Notes: a model not told the origin generated them from the letters alone. A stretch of DNA of 64,000 nt from Megalonaias nervosa (GCA_016617855.1 JAECUM010009299.1:36001-100000), one strand, 5' to 3'. Positions 25,150 through 36,780 are shown, numbered from the stretch's first letter. Numbers and translations are program-made.

Positions 25150-25734
25150 AATTAGCTACTATTGTAGATGAAATGGGTGTCAGATTGGCACCATTTTCAT
25201 TTAGGATAAAACAGAGAGAGAGAGAGAGAGATAGAGAGAGAAAGGGAGCTGTCTATAACTTTCCTCTTCCTGAATGGCAAGAGCGAGAATGGGTTGGCTG
25301 GGGGAAAGGGTAACAACATTTTTAAGACAGTTGTTGAGGCAGTCATAATGGATGTACAACTGGAACAATTTTCATTAGGCCTTGGTGAAAATTCCCCATC
25401 ATGATTATTCTGGGGGGGTAGTGACAACAACGTGTTTAAGACAGTCATCGTGGCAGCCATATTAAATGTACAACTTACACCATTTTCATTTAGGATCAAC
25501 TAGGTATTATATGAAGTCTATCCATGAAAACCCCTTTTTGATAAAGTCATCCATTTGGAGAGGAGCAGAGATAACAACATTTTTAAAATATGACTGCCAT
25601 TCAGGAGGAGTAGCAATAACAAGATTTTAAAGATGACTGCAGTGGTGACCATATCAGACATCAGATCAGATCACCATTTTCATTTAAGACCAACTGAACA
25701 TCATAGAAGTCTTCTGGTGATAACTCCATGTCAA
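25150..25734. repeat. Degenerate minisatellite, left part of a split array
   Basis: Imperfect ~120-bp units carry CACCATTTTCATTTAGGATCAACT, GATAACAACATTTTTAA and GACTGCCAT-like blocks. The array resumes at 27395-27600 after the pogo-like insertion. An AG microsatellite (25213-25240) is embedded. Confidence 0.6.
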
Positions 25735-25736
25735 TA

Positions 25737-27394
25737 CATTAAAAACCTCTGCTATCAGCGACCACCTGTCATTTCCGACCACAATCGTAATGCATGGATC
25801 GATTTTATTATATAAATACTCTGTTATGAGCGTCCACCTGCAGAATGCGACCAGCGACCACAATGTCTTGGCAAACTATACATTTTGACACTGCTATGAA
25901 CGACAGCATCACAAAAATGAAGATAAACTCCACCAACCTTTATTTAATCCCTGTAAGAACGATTGCTCATACCGTTCTAAATATTTAAAAAAAATTTTTA
26001 AAACATAGGCTATTTACTGATGCCTGAAATGTTTGTAGCTATGCTTTTAATGTTTTATAGTTTTTGTCGTAAACCAGGCTGAAGTATATGTAGATTATTT
26101 CCTAGTCTGGTTCCCAGCTTTGTATGCCCCCTGCTATGTTCTCCGCTATTCGTATAGGGTTGAGCAACGCAGGTAGCATACAAAGCAGGGAACCAGACTA
26201 ATTATTCCCCCACTTAGCCTACTTCCTGGCCTTATCGTAGGACCCGGCATCCCTATGAACGACTGTATCGCAAGAACAGACAGACACCACTGACCTATAT
26301 GTAATCAATTGTTACAATGACCGCTTGATTAGTAATGACTGTTCTGATAAAAAACAAACATAAAAGGAATATTAAAAAAAGAAAGGATTGTTGCTACCGG
26401 TGACAGATGCTACAGTCTGTAAACCAGGCAAATGTACATGTCACAAATTGCCGTTGTAGTGCCAAAGTTGACGTAGTGGTTGCGTATATTGTTTGTCTTT
26501 AAGAGTTAATCCATATTGCCGGGGGTGAATAAGATCATTGTCTATTAAACCAGCAAGAAAGAATCGTTTGCGGGATTCAATTGTTAGTGTTCAAGACTTG
26601 TGATGTTTGTTGTTTATCCCCCCGACGTTAAGTGATTTCATCCCAAACACAAAGCTGTCGTCTATTCAAGTTGGTGCAACCAGGTTACACACTTTGCTTA
26701 TAGAGCTAATCTCTGTATGTCATCTTTGAACGAAGCCATTAACTTTTGACTCCGAGTAAATGGTTCTGTTTCTGGATGAGACAATTGTTTCTTTTTATTT
26801 CATGAATTGTTAGATATGAAATGCACATGTATAAATTTTTAATATTTTCCCACAGCCCAGTCAAAACTGTCTTTACATTCAATATCACAACTGAACACTA
26901 ATAATTTTAACACCTAGAACCTTAATAACAATGGGCGAACCTCCAACTAAAGAGAGACAAATTTTAAGGCCGGTGAAAATAATTACTGTAACTGAAAGAA
27001 GTGAGAAAGAGCAGACCACTCGCAAAAAGGCGGTTTAAACGTCAGTAAAACAAATTTTGGTTGTTATAAAGGAAATGGAGTAATTCAGAAACAATTTCAT
27101 ATGCTAAAATATGTGATCTTCAAATGTAAATGTGATTTCATGTTTAATGAAAGAAAGTATATCTTTATTGCCATATAATTTTGTTTTTAAATGAATGCAT
27201 ACAATATTTTAGCAAGAACTATTAATAAAGAATAGAATATATGTACAGTGATTGTGGTTATTTTTCTTAAAAATGTTCTAAAACTGGACCTTGGAAACTG
27301 GACTTTTTGTACAAACCTGCTATGAGAAACCACCTGTCTTGAGAGACTGCTTTTTGTTGGCAGAAGGGGTGGTCTTTCATAACAGGTTTTACTG
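25737..27394. mobile_element. pogo/Tigger-like non-autonomous element inside a minisatellite
   Basis: The left end CATTAAAAACCTCTGCTATC and the inverted right end CAGTAAAACCTGTTATGAAAG are related, both continuing into GACCACC. The left end follows TA (25735-25736); the right end is followed by CA, a probable mutated TA. The interior carries repeated phrases such as CTATGAACGAC and GCGACCAC, typical of pogo-like termini, and lacks a transposase. A 35-codon frame (26931-27038, MGEPPTKERQILRP...) is the only basic, motif-free ORF of note. The element splits a minisatellite whose units are recognisable on both sides. Confidence 0.6.
26103..26201. repeat. 99-bp hairpin: 25-bp inverted repeat, 24/25 match
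   Basis: The left arm TAGTCTGGTTCCCAGCTTTG (then TATGC) pairs with a right arm ending AACCAGACTA, with one mismatch. The loop is about 49 nt. It lies within the pogo-like element. It may be a tiny nested inverted-repeat element (both ends carry TA) or a foldable transcript segment. Confidence 0.75.
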
Positions 27395-27600
27395 CATGAC
27401 TTTCTGTTCAAGTTGAGTTGGAATAAGTTTTTTTAAGATGGTTGCCATATTTGACTTAAGATCAATACCATTTTTATTGAGAGCCAGGTAGACATCATAA
27501 TCAGTTTTTTCTGTGAAAACCTCATGTTGATGTGACCATCCATTCAGGAGAAGTAGCAGTAGTAAGATCTTCGAGATGGACACTGTGTTAGCCATATTAA
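27395..27600. repeat. Degenerate minisatellite, right part of the split array
   Basis: This continues the repeat of 25150-25734: GATGGTTGCCATATTTGACTT, then CCATTTTTATTGAGAGCCAG and CCATTCAGGAGAAGTAGCAG are counterparts of blocks on the other side of the inserted element. Confidence 0.55.
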
Positions 27601-27941
27601 ATATTTAAGCATCAATTCATTCATTACCAACTCGACCATGGGATGAATGTATTGAAAAGTTTCAAGGCAATCCTCCAAGTAGTTTAGAAGGAATCATGAT
27701 AACAAACTTGTACTAACAGACAGGTGGACAATGGAAAACAAACAATCCCATAGGCTATTCCAGTCTTTAGATTATATTTTCCCTTGGAAAAAAATTCATT
27801 TATCCTCTGGGAAAATTACAATCTACTGTCAATTAACCCCTCCACTAATATTAATTTAAATTCAAAGCAATTCAATGAATATATTTTGTATGATTAACAT
27901 TTTAGTTATCTTTTTTAAATTTTAAATTTTATAAAATATTT

Positions 27942-27958
27942 TTTATTATTTATTTATT
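27942..27958 (-). terminator. Polyadenylation signals of the RING gene
   Basis: Three overlapping AATAAA hexamers on the - strand (27953-27958, 27949-27954, 27942-27947) begin ~18 nt past the stop codon of the terminal RING exon. If used, the 3' UTR is very short. Confidence 0.4.
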
Positions 27959-27976
27959 TTAGCATATCATGAAGTT

Positions 27977-28191
27977 CTATGAAAACTGGACTCTTATTCT
28001 CTCTTTAATGTCTCTTTTACAAGTGGGACATTTTTTCTCAACATGAGCTGCACAATCCCAGCATAGTAACATGTGGCAGCATGGTCTGAAGACAACACAT
28101 CTGTGTTTCTCCTTACATTCTTGACAACTGAACTTCTGTCTAAGATCTTCATTTTGTCTTTTTATTTCTCTGTATATAAGTCCTCTTATTC
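27977..28191 (-). CDS. Terminal exon of novel RING-finger protein (C3HC4 RING, C-terminus)
   Basis: The exon starts after the acceptor TTATTTAATACAG (exon base 28191), carries two bases of a split codon and 70 sense codons, and ends at TAG 27977-27979. A charged helical stretch (LIYREIKRQNEDLRQKF, likely coiled coil) leads into a complete C3HC4 RING: C-x2-C-x11-C-x-H-x3-C-x2-C-x7-C-x2-C (CQEC, CCHMLLCWDC, CPTC), then a short tail KRDIKERIRVQFS. Spacing and terminal position resemble IAP, neuralized and mind-bomb type RINGs, so an E3 ubiquitin ligase is the natural inference. I cannot assign a named family. An upstream Met at 28210 is not used in this model because the splice acceptor lies between. 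The preceding exon 29412-29459 ends with one base, giving GGA (Gly) in frame. Confidence 0.85.
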
Positions 28192-28505
28192 CTGTATTAA
28201 ATAAACACATGAATTACACATACCCAACTCCTGCAGTAAATAGCAAATTGGTATCTAACATAAATGTATCTTAACTTTTTTCTACATAGTCATTTTCACA
28301 CTAAGACACATCAAAGTTGATTCATTTTTGGCATGTTCAGCTTTATTTTTCTGGTAAGTTCTGTCTGTTATAGATTAATACACATTTGCCTAATTTTGCC
28401 TTTTCCACAGATCAGACTCAAAGGATTCCATACAATAATCACTTATGTTTCCACTGACTCGATGTGTAGAGATTTCATTGGTAGCATTATTAGTTCATAT
28501 CATAC

Positions 28506-28601
28506 AAGATGCAGTATTTGGGAATTTCATTTACAATAAGATGCAGTAGTTGGGAATTTCATGTACAATAAGATGCAGTATTTGGGAGTTTCATTTACAA
28601 T
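28506..28601 (+). repeat. Tandem repeat, 3 x 32 bp
   Basis: Three adjacent 32-bp units starting AAGATGCAGTATTTGGGAAT differ at only a few positions. The period is exact across 96 bp. There are no spacers, so this is not CRISPR-like. Confidence 0.95.
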
Positions 28602-29154
28602 GGAAGCTTTTCCTGGAGTTTCAAGTAATTATGAAAAGAAATCTTTTGTTCATAACGTAATGGTTACTTGTCTGGTTCTTGTTCTTATAAAAAAATAAAC
28701 AAATGGCAATAGGTAAATAAATTAATTAAATTAAATTTGAATTAAATACAAGCACCCAATACACTTGAGTTTGCGACTTTAACACTGCTCATATAGGTGA
28801 GGCGTTGGTGATCTGTTTCGGGAACCAATTTTCTCCCAAAAAGGTACATAGCTTATCCACACGATCCTGATATTACTACCACACACCCCATTATCTATAT
28901 TACTCCAGTAACTTCACCATCTCATTTTAACGTGTTGGAGTGACGTTTTTTCTGGCAAGTGTTATACAACATACAAAATCATACCAGATCACTATTTATC
29001 CATAGTCAATAACATTGAAATAGCAGTTAATTAGTAATTAGTTTGTTTCATAGATACACATTCTAATTCATTAAATAAATTTTTTTTTCAAGAAGCGCTC
29101 GTTCAAATATTATGTTGGTGCATAACATATTTTTATGTGGTCATTTTTCTGCAT

Positions 29155-29156
29155 AA

Positions 29157-29206
<50 letters not shown>
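29155..29206. repeat. (GT)n(AT)n microsatellite
   Basis: A GT run followed by a long AT run. Confidence 0.9.
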
Positions 29207-29208
<2 letters not shown>

Positions 29209-29411
29209 CTACAGAAGAACATACAATTTATTATCTTAAAATGGATAATTTACTTCATTTTGAGCATACCCTTTTGCTAAAATAATACCTAGGTATACCA
29301 TTTCGTAAGATGAGACAAACATTCTTTAGGACTGATCATCCTAAACATGCACACCAAGTTCACTGAGGGTCTTTAGTCTTTTTCACATCAAGGAACAATT
29401 CACACCATCAC

Positions 29412-29459
29412 CTGTACCACTGAATGCACCTCTCTGAGCTTCTAGACTGTGTGGTACAT
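29412..29459 (-). CDS. Exon of the RING gene, 16-codon linker
   Basis: A 48-nt exon on the - strand lies between acceptor GTACATTAG and donor ACAG|GTGATG. In the model it carries two bases, 15 codons (VPHSLEAQRGAFSGT) and one base. It is phase 1 on both sides, joining the previous exon as GAT (Asp) and the RING exon as GGA (Gly). The other two frames either contain a stop or clash with the neighbours. The case rests on splice sites and phase, as the exon is short and has no motif. Confidence 0.45.
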
Positions 29460-29522
29460 CTAATGTACAGTACATAAACTAGAGGCCGTGGGTTAAAACT
29501 AAATTCACTTTAACTCTATTAC

Positions 29523-29618
29523 TATGTACTTAAAGTCTATTCATTACTGGTTGAGAAAATAAATAATTTCTATGTACTTAAAGTCTATTCATTACTGGTT
29601 GAGAAAAAAAATAATTTT
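29523..29618 (+). repeat. 48-bp direct duplication
   Basis: TATGTACTTAAAGTCTATTC and what follows occurs at 29523 and again at 29571, in tandem and nearly identical, suggesting a recent slippage or unequal event in the intron. Confidence 0.9.
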
Positions 29619-29725
29619 TGCTACTGAATAAATATGGAATATATGAAATATATCAGAATTACATGGTAATATAATAAGACAGTGGTTTGAAAAGAAAGAG
29701 ATGCTGAGTTGCAAAAAGAATTCAC

Positions 29726-29872
29726 CTTCAAAATGATATCTTTCCCCTGGTCTGACTACCTTGGCTGGACTGGGCACAGAGCTTTGAGGATCATTCAGCA
29801 TCTCATTGCATCTCCCTATAAAGTTTCTTCTTTTTTGCACCAAAGTCCAGATTCGGCTCAATGCCTGAAAAA
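29726..29872 (-). CDS. Exon of the RING gene, basic helical segment
   Basis: A 147-nt exon runs on the - strand from a strong acceptor (CAGTTCTTTGCAG, exon base 29872) to donor GAAG|GTGAAT (exon end 29726). It carries two bases, 48 open codons and one base. The product begins FQALSRIWTLVQKRRNFIGR and ends VVRPGERYHFE: a basic, probably helical segment and a proline-containing linker. An alternative donor at 29760 (CAAG|GTAGTC) would break phase with the next exon, so the longer form is preferred. The previous exon (31215-31286) ends with one T, making TTT (Phe). No known domain is recognised. Confidence 0.55.
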
Positions 29873-31214
29873 CTGCAAAGAACTGTTTTATTTTCCACAT
29901 GGTTGATTAAACATTCATGTTTTCTTAATAGTTCTCATGGACTTCATGTATACCATTGAAATCTGGTAACTGTTTTCATATCATCTCGACAAAGCCACTG
30001 TTTAATGCTATAGATAGATAAAGAAATAATTTTATTTCAGTAATGTTGGCAACTGTTCTACATTACAAAACATATTTACAAATAATACATATACATGAAG
30101 GCTGTGACTAATATAATCAAATATAATAAGTTACATATTATGATTTTCCATATAGCACACATTTGGTGTGATAGTACATCTCTTGTTACTTTTCAAAAAA
30201 AAAGTCATATGCGAGTTTATCTACAAAACACACAACCAAACGTTTCACAATTGGTAAAGTAAATATTTGACAACAAGAGATGAAATGATGTTTCATTTAT
30301 ATAATACTAAGGTCACAGAATATAGATTGTTTTCTTCATATTTACATTTTTGAAAATGTTTCTGTTTTGACATGTCCCATATATTAGTCTTGCAGTCAAT
30401 ACTAGTTAACATTTCCTAAGGAGATTGAAAAATTAGATCACTTAGTAAGACAATGCAATCACTCTAACTGAAGATTGCTGCCACCAAATGAAAGACCTAG
30501 ATCAATCAGGTAGTATATTATCCTTCAAACCTTCAATGTGCCTAATTTAAAGTAAGGAAAGAACTGGCCAGTAATTTTCTAAAGGCTAAAGGAAAAATAT
30601 TTAAAGAAAATATGTGGTTTGTGATTGGATATTCTAACACTTAAGTACAGTTATCACTGAATGCACCTTAGATTGCGGTGAGAGAGAGCTGTAAAATACT
30701 TAGCTAATGTCTGTTTGGCTATGGTAAGACTTGAAATGTGGAAAACAATATTGATGTAATTACAATGCCTAAAAACTGCCCCAAAATGAAATTGTCAGTG
30801 ATGAACATCTTCATGGAGCAAGTGATATGTAACAAGCTAAGTCTTTTTTGTTTCTTTGGACATCTTGCTTCAGCCTATGAGTTTGAAAAAAAATGATTTG
30901 TTTCAATCTCATTTTTTAGGTGACAAATCTAGAACCTGCTGAGTACAAACACTTGGATTTTTCAAGATTCCTTCTTTGAATAAATGTTACTGAAGAGAAG
31001 GGTACAAGAAAATACTATTTTTGACTGTACAAAAAATTTGCCCAAACAGCTGCCCAAATATGATGGCCTGTCATGTAAACATTTAACAGATGTACAAAAT
31101 AAATCACGTCATTTCAACATTATCATCTGTGGGATATAGAAACCAACAAAAAGGTGCACAGTGTGCTTCCATTCATTCAACTGAATTTAGTATTACCTAA
31201 ATGAAAATTCTTAC
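29873..31214 (-). other. Intron of the RING gene, no feature seen
   Basis: AT-rich DNA without recognised repeats or further phase-compatible exons. Confidence 0.4.
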
Positions 31215-31286
31215 ATTGACTTTGTCCTCTTCCAAGACTCGAGATGTTGACTTTGTGAACACAACTTTCCCCATCAGTTGGAGGAT
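31215..31286 (-). CDS. Exon of the RING gene, linker after the repeat exons
   Basis: A 72-nt exon lies between acceptor ATTTTTGTAAAG and donor CAAT|GTAAGA. It has two bases, 23 open codons (PPTDGESCVHKVNISSLGRG then QSQ) and one base. Its start phase demands a preceding exon ending with one base. Exon A (38053-38138) is the only array exon that ends so, giving GAT (Asp) at the junction. The downstream junction to 29872 gives TTT (Phe). Composition is hydrophilic, linker-like, with no recognised motif. Confidence 0.5.
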
Positions 31287-31729
31287 CTTTACAAAAATAT
31301 AATTACATCAGATCAAGCTTACTTTTTATTCTCTGTGAAATATGTAATTTCTTATATAATATGAACAAGAAATGTTGTACAGGTGCAAAAATATATTAAA
31401 TTATAATGTACATTCAATAAGGGCTGTCACATTTCAACATGCATGGTACCCAGGGAAGACCGTTTTTAAAAAAAATAAATGCCAGGGTACTTTGATTTCA
31501 CCAAGTTCATATTAAAATGATAAGAAAATTCTAAATTGCATCTATGGGTGAGTACCCCACCTTCAAAAGTGCCTTCCCTGGTCCTATGTATGTTTTAATG
31601 GAATAGCCCTAAAGAAAACCATATTAAGCATTTAAGTACATATTTATTTTGATAGACTTGAGTATCATGAACAGCACATTCTACACCACTGTCTTTAATA
31701 GGTGCTATATAGGCACATGTAGGGTACGG

Positions 31730-32470
31730 GTGGCTGATTAGTCTTGCCTCAATGACCCTGACCTTTTGTCAAGCTCTGCCATCTTGACCTAAACTTATTG
31801 TGCAGAAACCATTTATTTTCTAATCAGAGTCACCATGAACATGACCTCTAATATTTTGATCGAAGAAAATATTTTTCTTAATTATCCTAAGTGCAACCAT
31901 CCAAAATTCTTGGACAAGGAATTTGCTCTAAGACTAGAAAAATGTTGTTCTTTAAAACCTAATTGCATTATGCAAAAATCATTTTTCTTCTTTAAGTCAG
32001 AGCGGCCTTGACCTTTAAAATTTTGACATCATAATCAAAGTGTTCTCTATTACCCAACATCTAAGTCATCCAAAATTCTAGTGAAACTACATGTTCAAGA
32101 AATGAAATGAAAGTTTTATGTGGAAACCAGTTTTCTTCTTAGTAATCTTGGTCTTTGACCTTTTATCCACAAAATTTTCTGAATTCTCCTCTATCCCAAA
32201 GTACAAACAATCTGGAAAGGTATGCGATATAGAACTCTTATATTGGAAACCATTTATACATTTCAGTTGCAGTTACCATGACTCTGACCATTTAACTCCA
32301 AAGAATTCTTTCTTACATCAACTGCAAGTGATCCACCAAGTTTTGTCCTGGTATGAGGTGTAGAATTAATGTTGCTCTGCAAAAACCGTTTTTATTATTT
32401 TAGTAAATTAAACATAAATAATGACCTTGTCATTTGATCTAAAATAATAAGTTTCTTCCTTATACCAACT
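31730..32470 (+). repeat. Degenerate TGACC-type minisatellite
   Basis: Imperfect ~150-170 bp units contain CCTTGACCTTT / TGACCTTTTATCC / ATGACCCTGACC blocks followed by ATTTTGA, CATCCAAAATTCT and GCAGAAACCATTT blocks. This matches the general form of the 'TGACCTTTGACC' tandem repeats I know from bivalve genomes. It lies in the large intron between exon A and exon 31215-31286. An 81-codon frame within it (32118-32363) is treated as chance. Confidence 0.65.
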
Positions 32471-32479
32471 GCAAGCCAT

Positions 32480-33900
32480 TCACAAAATTTCTGTAAGTGT
32501 ACATTGGGGAAACTCAGGTACCTGCCCATTCATTATTACCCAGATAATAAAATTAGCTATAGGGTATCCATTTAATCCCTGTAAAAAAACCAAAAAAAAA
32601 AACAAAAACCAACATGTCTCCAAGTTCAGATCAAAGATTATATCTGGCAACATCAGGAGTAAGCAAGACACAGAATGAGCACAGTTGGGGGCTCATGTCA
32701 TGTGACACTGATCCCTCATAGACCTCCATCTACTGATCTTGTATTTTTGACATGTGTGATCATTTGGCTATGTACATCAAACAGTTTCCTTATTTTCTAT
32801 TTATAGTAAATGTACATAACACACTTCCAAGAAAACAGATGGGTTTCTTGAATATGAATACAGATTCAATAAAGTTTGAGACACGCTTAAGTAGCAGACC
32901 AGTCTATCTTGATAATAACACCATGGTGCCAAATATTAAGAAAAAACAGGCTTTATCGATGTGACTTGTGGATGTTATATGACTAAAAATTGTTAGAGGA
33001 GAGAGATTTTGTTAAATTGAAGAACATGTTGCATCAGGAAAAGGACAAATCAATACCACTTAAAAAATTTGAAAGAGGAATTCTGGTGTGATGTAATACA
33101 GCATTCAGAATTTGTGGACTTTACAACCTTTCAGCAAAGTTAAACAAGTGATGTAGACTAGATAAAGTGAAAACTGAGTATACATAATTTATCATTTTCT
33201 TTTATGTCTGTATTTTTGTACTAATGTACAATGATTTAGCTGATCTGTGAAGAGAGTTTTAACAATCGATCTAGGTAAGTAGCAAAAATAAATGTACATT
33301 TTCAAATGGTTTTCTGTAATTATGGCATGTAATATACAGACTACTCTTTTTATGCTCAGACTGCACTTTTTTGACACTCATTTAAGTAATAATTATGCTT
33401 ATACCTCTGGGGTGGTGGTGTCACATGTACGAACTTACAACAAAGCAGTTCAGGTTCACATTTAATATAATTTCCCTTTGATCAGGTACCCTGGCAACCG
33501 ATCATTAGGATCAATGGGTACTTGGATGACTTTTCCTAAACTTTTGACATCATTAGTTATCATGCAGAAACAAAACTAGTAACAGATGGGCAGAGGTACA
33601 TGTAATATGCCCCATCTTATGACAAGTGTATAAAGATCTTCTCAAAAGCAAACTAAATAAATAGCAGCAGAATTTCGGGTCAAACATGAGTTGTGGGCAG
33701 AATAAACATAATTTAAATTATGGATTGCTAAATTTTGCACATTCTGTTCCTGGAACTGTTTACATGTTGATTAAATTGCAATAAAATATATAATTAAGTG
33801 ATAACATACCGTAAAACCAAATCATTAACTTTGATATAGAGTTTTCTTGAAAAGCATGGTGTTATAAAACTTAATGCATTACAGTATATAATGTAAACAT
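32480..33900. other. Intronic stretch, no feature seen
   Basis: No recognised coding sequence or transposon. Open frames at 32480-32671 (-) and 32752-32964 (+) have no motif. Confidence 0.4.
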
Positions 33901-33901
33901 G

Positions 33902-34100
33902 AGTGTGTGTGTGTGTGATTTAGATTTTTTTATGTAGCTTTAAAAAATTTTCAGTCATATCGCTACAATGTCTGCAGTGTGACAGTTTATAGTGATGTTT
34001 AGCACTGGGGCATCATGCCGCAGACATGAACATGATGTTCCACCCAGTCACATTATCCTGAGACCAGGCTGACCAGTCCTAACACTAATCTCTAAACATG
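33902..34100 (-). mobile_element. SINE family 2, copy lacking the tRNA head
   Basis: Read on the - strand it matches the body of the SINE at 50051-50361 (GTGTTAGGACTGGTCAGCCT, GTGACTGGGTGGAACATCAT, GCCCCAGTGCTAAACATCAC) and ends in a CA-rich tail (GTGTGTGTGT at 33902-33918 on the + strand). The 5' head is absent. Confidence 0.75.
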
Positions 34101-34840
34101 ACAGAAATTATATAAAATATGTAGTGAGATAAGAGATAGAGATCGCTTCTTGCATTTTGCAGAACTAAGATATTTCAACAAATGTTACTCGCAGTTTAGG
34201 TAATATTTGACCACAGAATAATCCATCAAATAAATTTTAAACTGTAACCAAATTTCATTATTTTAAAATCTGACAATTAAAATATTTTATCTGAGACTCT
34301 TGCATATGTAATGAAAAATCCCCCTTTTACCAGGAATCCTATCCAATGTCTTTGTCTCTGTAAGCAATGTTGATTCTGAAAAAGAATATCGACATACTTA
34401 AAATCCACCTATACTTTAAAACTGACCACTGAATAGGCATATTGTACTAAAATATGTAACAACATATTGATGTACGAATAAACAAACTATAATTTAACAC
34501 TGAGGAAACAGTACAATAGAGCGTTACAAGATTCATATGACCATTTTTCCCCAAACCATTGCCTATTTTGATTTGCAAATCTAATTATACCTTAACCTAT
34601 AATGTGGACTTCCACAAGACTTTGATCTTGTGATCAACCTGCATTGGAATTGTACCTTTTGAACTTCAACAGTAAAAGCTGGGATTACATGTTTAATAGC
34701 CTGTTCTTGTAAGAAACAACGACAGCTGAATATACAGTGCACACACAGCATCCTAACCTTGCACTGTCCTTGTATCATATGCTTCCAGACCCATGATGCA
34801 TGTTCACTGCGATACTCTCTTGTATTATATGCTTCTAGAC

Positions 34841-34843
<3 letters not shown>

Positions 34844-34888
<45 letters not shown>

Positions 34889-34934
34889 TAGATAGATAGA
34901 TAGATATATGTATATGTATGTATGTATGTATATA
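34844..34934. repeat. (TA)n(GATA)n(TGTA)n microsatellite
   Basis: A compound simple repeat. Long frames through it on the - strand (YIYIYI...) are artefacts of the repeat. Confidence 0.95.
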
Positions 34935-35159
34935 AATAATTTGGACCAATTCCGTTGAGAGAATTTTGAGAAAATGTTGTTTGAATGCTTTTATTTTTTA
35001 ATAAAGGAGACCACAGTTGATGATAGAACAGCATCTCTTATATGAAATTAAAAGGTTTTCATGCCAGGATTCTTTTTGTAAGACACGGTCAGCTTCTGCT
35101 CAGGAAGATTTTATAACAAGACTTTTACTTTTTTTACTTTTTCTACGTAACATCAACCA

Positions 35160-36780
35160 CATTTAATGTGGGATGACACATCATCTGTAAATTTTGGACG
35201 ATAATTATTGCAGGATATTTTCTGTCAAATTTGGCCAAATTCTGTTTAGTGAGTTCAGAAATGTTTTTCAGGGGAGGGGTGACATTTTTCAGGGGTGGGA
35301 CAGAAAAGTCATTCTATTGTTGGTAATGTTCATACCAGACAGGCTGTTTTAACCAGCAAATAGGCATCATTTTGCATAAATATGAGAAGCCTTTATGGCA
35401 GAATGTTTGTTTGCAAAAGTGGGTCATATTCTTTTCATCGGTGTATGAGTTGAAGTCATTTTAAGTTTATTCTATTTTTAATATCAACTGCCATATTTTA
35501 AGGCAGAATGGTATCATGTGCAAGAATTTTGATGATTTTTTTATACTTGTTTTCCGTCAGCTTCAGTAAAATTCTGTTTGGCCAATTTTGATAAGAAATA
35601 GTTCAAATATTTTTGTTCTCCAAGTAACAGTGAACATTTTGATGGGAGCTGGCATAATTTCTTGTACTGGTCCTTGATAAGAAGTTCATAAAAGGAATCA
35701 CTGAAGGATGATGACACATGCCCAAAGCAGGACCATGCTATCAACTGATCTGGCCTTATGACTAAATAGCTAAACTGACGAATAACAAATTTTGTTCAGA
35801 TCTGCAATATAAACTATTTATGAAGCTAACTGAAAATCAGTATGTTTTTAGGGTTCGCAAGGTCAGTTTCTTTATATAACCTGACAAAGTTGATCATTTA
35901 AGAGTCTCCATAATAGCTTCTATTGTAGTGTAGTTTGCTAACTGAGCATACAGTATGGTACAGCATCCACTGTGCATCTCACCTGTTGCAAGTCCATCAA
36001 ATTCTTTTAGAAAAACTAATGAGGCAATTCAAAACAAACTTGTCAAGTATTCTGGCAGCCTTTTCACATTTATATAAATGGTGTCTATCATCCATAAAAT
36101 AATTTTTTTTTGATAAAAATGTTTAAATGACTTCCGTTGAGAAAGGAAATGAGCAACTAAATTTGACCATATTTGTGGGAAGGTACACTTACATAAATTG
36201 CTTTCATTTATATACAAATAATGGTGTCCAGCAAAATGAAAATATGGCCATCATTATTACAACATGCAAAACATTTCAATAACTTTTAAAAAATCACACA
36301 AGAGAATTTAACCAAACCCAAATGAAAGCGTCCTGACATCACAGGTTTTCAATTTATACAAATAATAACAATCCCCATTCAAATATGATGGCTATTACAA
36401 ACAATTGGAAATCCTCTAAATGACTTACCAGAATCTGTTAAAAGAATTTGACAGACATTATCCAGTCATGAATAACTTTCAATTTTATACAAAAAGACAC
36501 TCCACTATCAAATATGGCCACAGTCAAAGAACTGTTGAGTGACCTCTCAAAAGCCGTTCAACAGAATTCTAGCAAAGTTGGCAGAAAGCGCTTTCATGTT
36601 TGTGCAAATTATGAAGTTTCTATAGTTACTAAAGATATAAAATATTTAAGTAACTTCTGAAAAACCCTTTAACAAAAAGTGACAAAATTCAACAGAAAGC
36701 ATCCTAATTTAAAGTGTTTTCTTTCTGTACAAATGATGCAGATATAATGTCAAATGAGGCTGATATCATTTGACTCCCTC
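35160..36780. repeat. Degenerate minisatellite (ATGGCCACCAT family), copy 2
   Basis: The right part (36239-36775) shows four to five consecutive units of about 120-140 bp, each with AAATATGGCCA, a stretch like AGAATTTGACAAA and TTTCAATTTATACAAAT. The left part has related blocks in the opposite orientation (GGCCAAATTCTGTT near 35231 and 35570). It belongs to the same family as 5280-6640. Confidence 0.6.

Larger units (their letters stand above)
28192..29411 (-). other. Intron of the RING gene with short tandem repeats
   Basis: Non-coding in the model. It holds a 32-bp x3 tandem repeat (28506-28601) and a GT/AT microsatellite (29155-29206). Nothing else is recognised. Confidence 0.45.

Noticed and set aside
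28506..28601. CRISPR-like direct repeats
   Set aside because: The repeats are contiguous without spacers in an animal genome; a plain minisatellite.
29760..29872. Shorter version of the exon using donor CAAG|GTAGTC
   Set aside because: It ends in phase 0, which does not match exon 29412-29459. The donor at 29725 keeps frame.
32118..32363. 81-codon frame on +
   Set aside because: Lies in the TGACC-type decayed minisatellite; adjacent units do not keep the frame.
34581..35034. 122- and 69-codon frames on the - strand rich in YIYIYI and THIHTYI
   Set aside because: They are translations of the TA/GATA/TGTA microsatellite and its edges.
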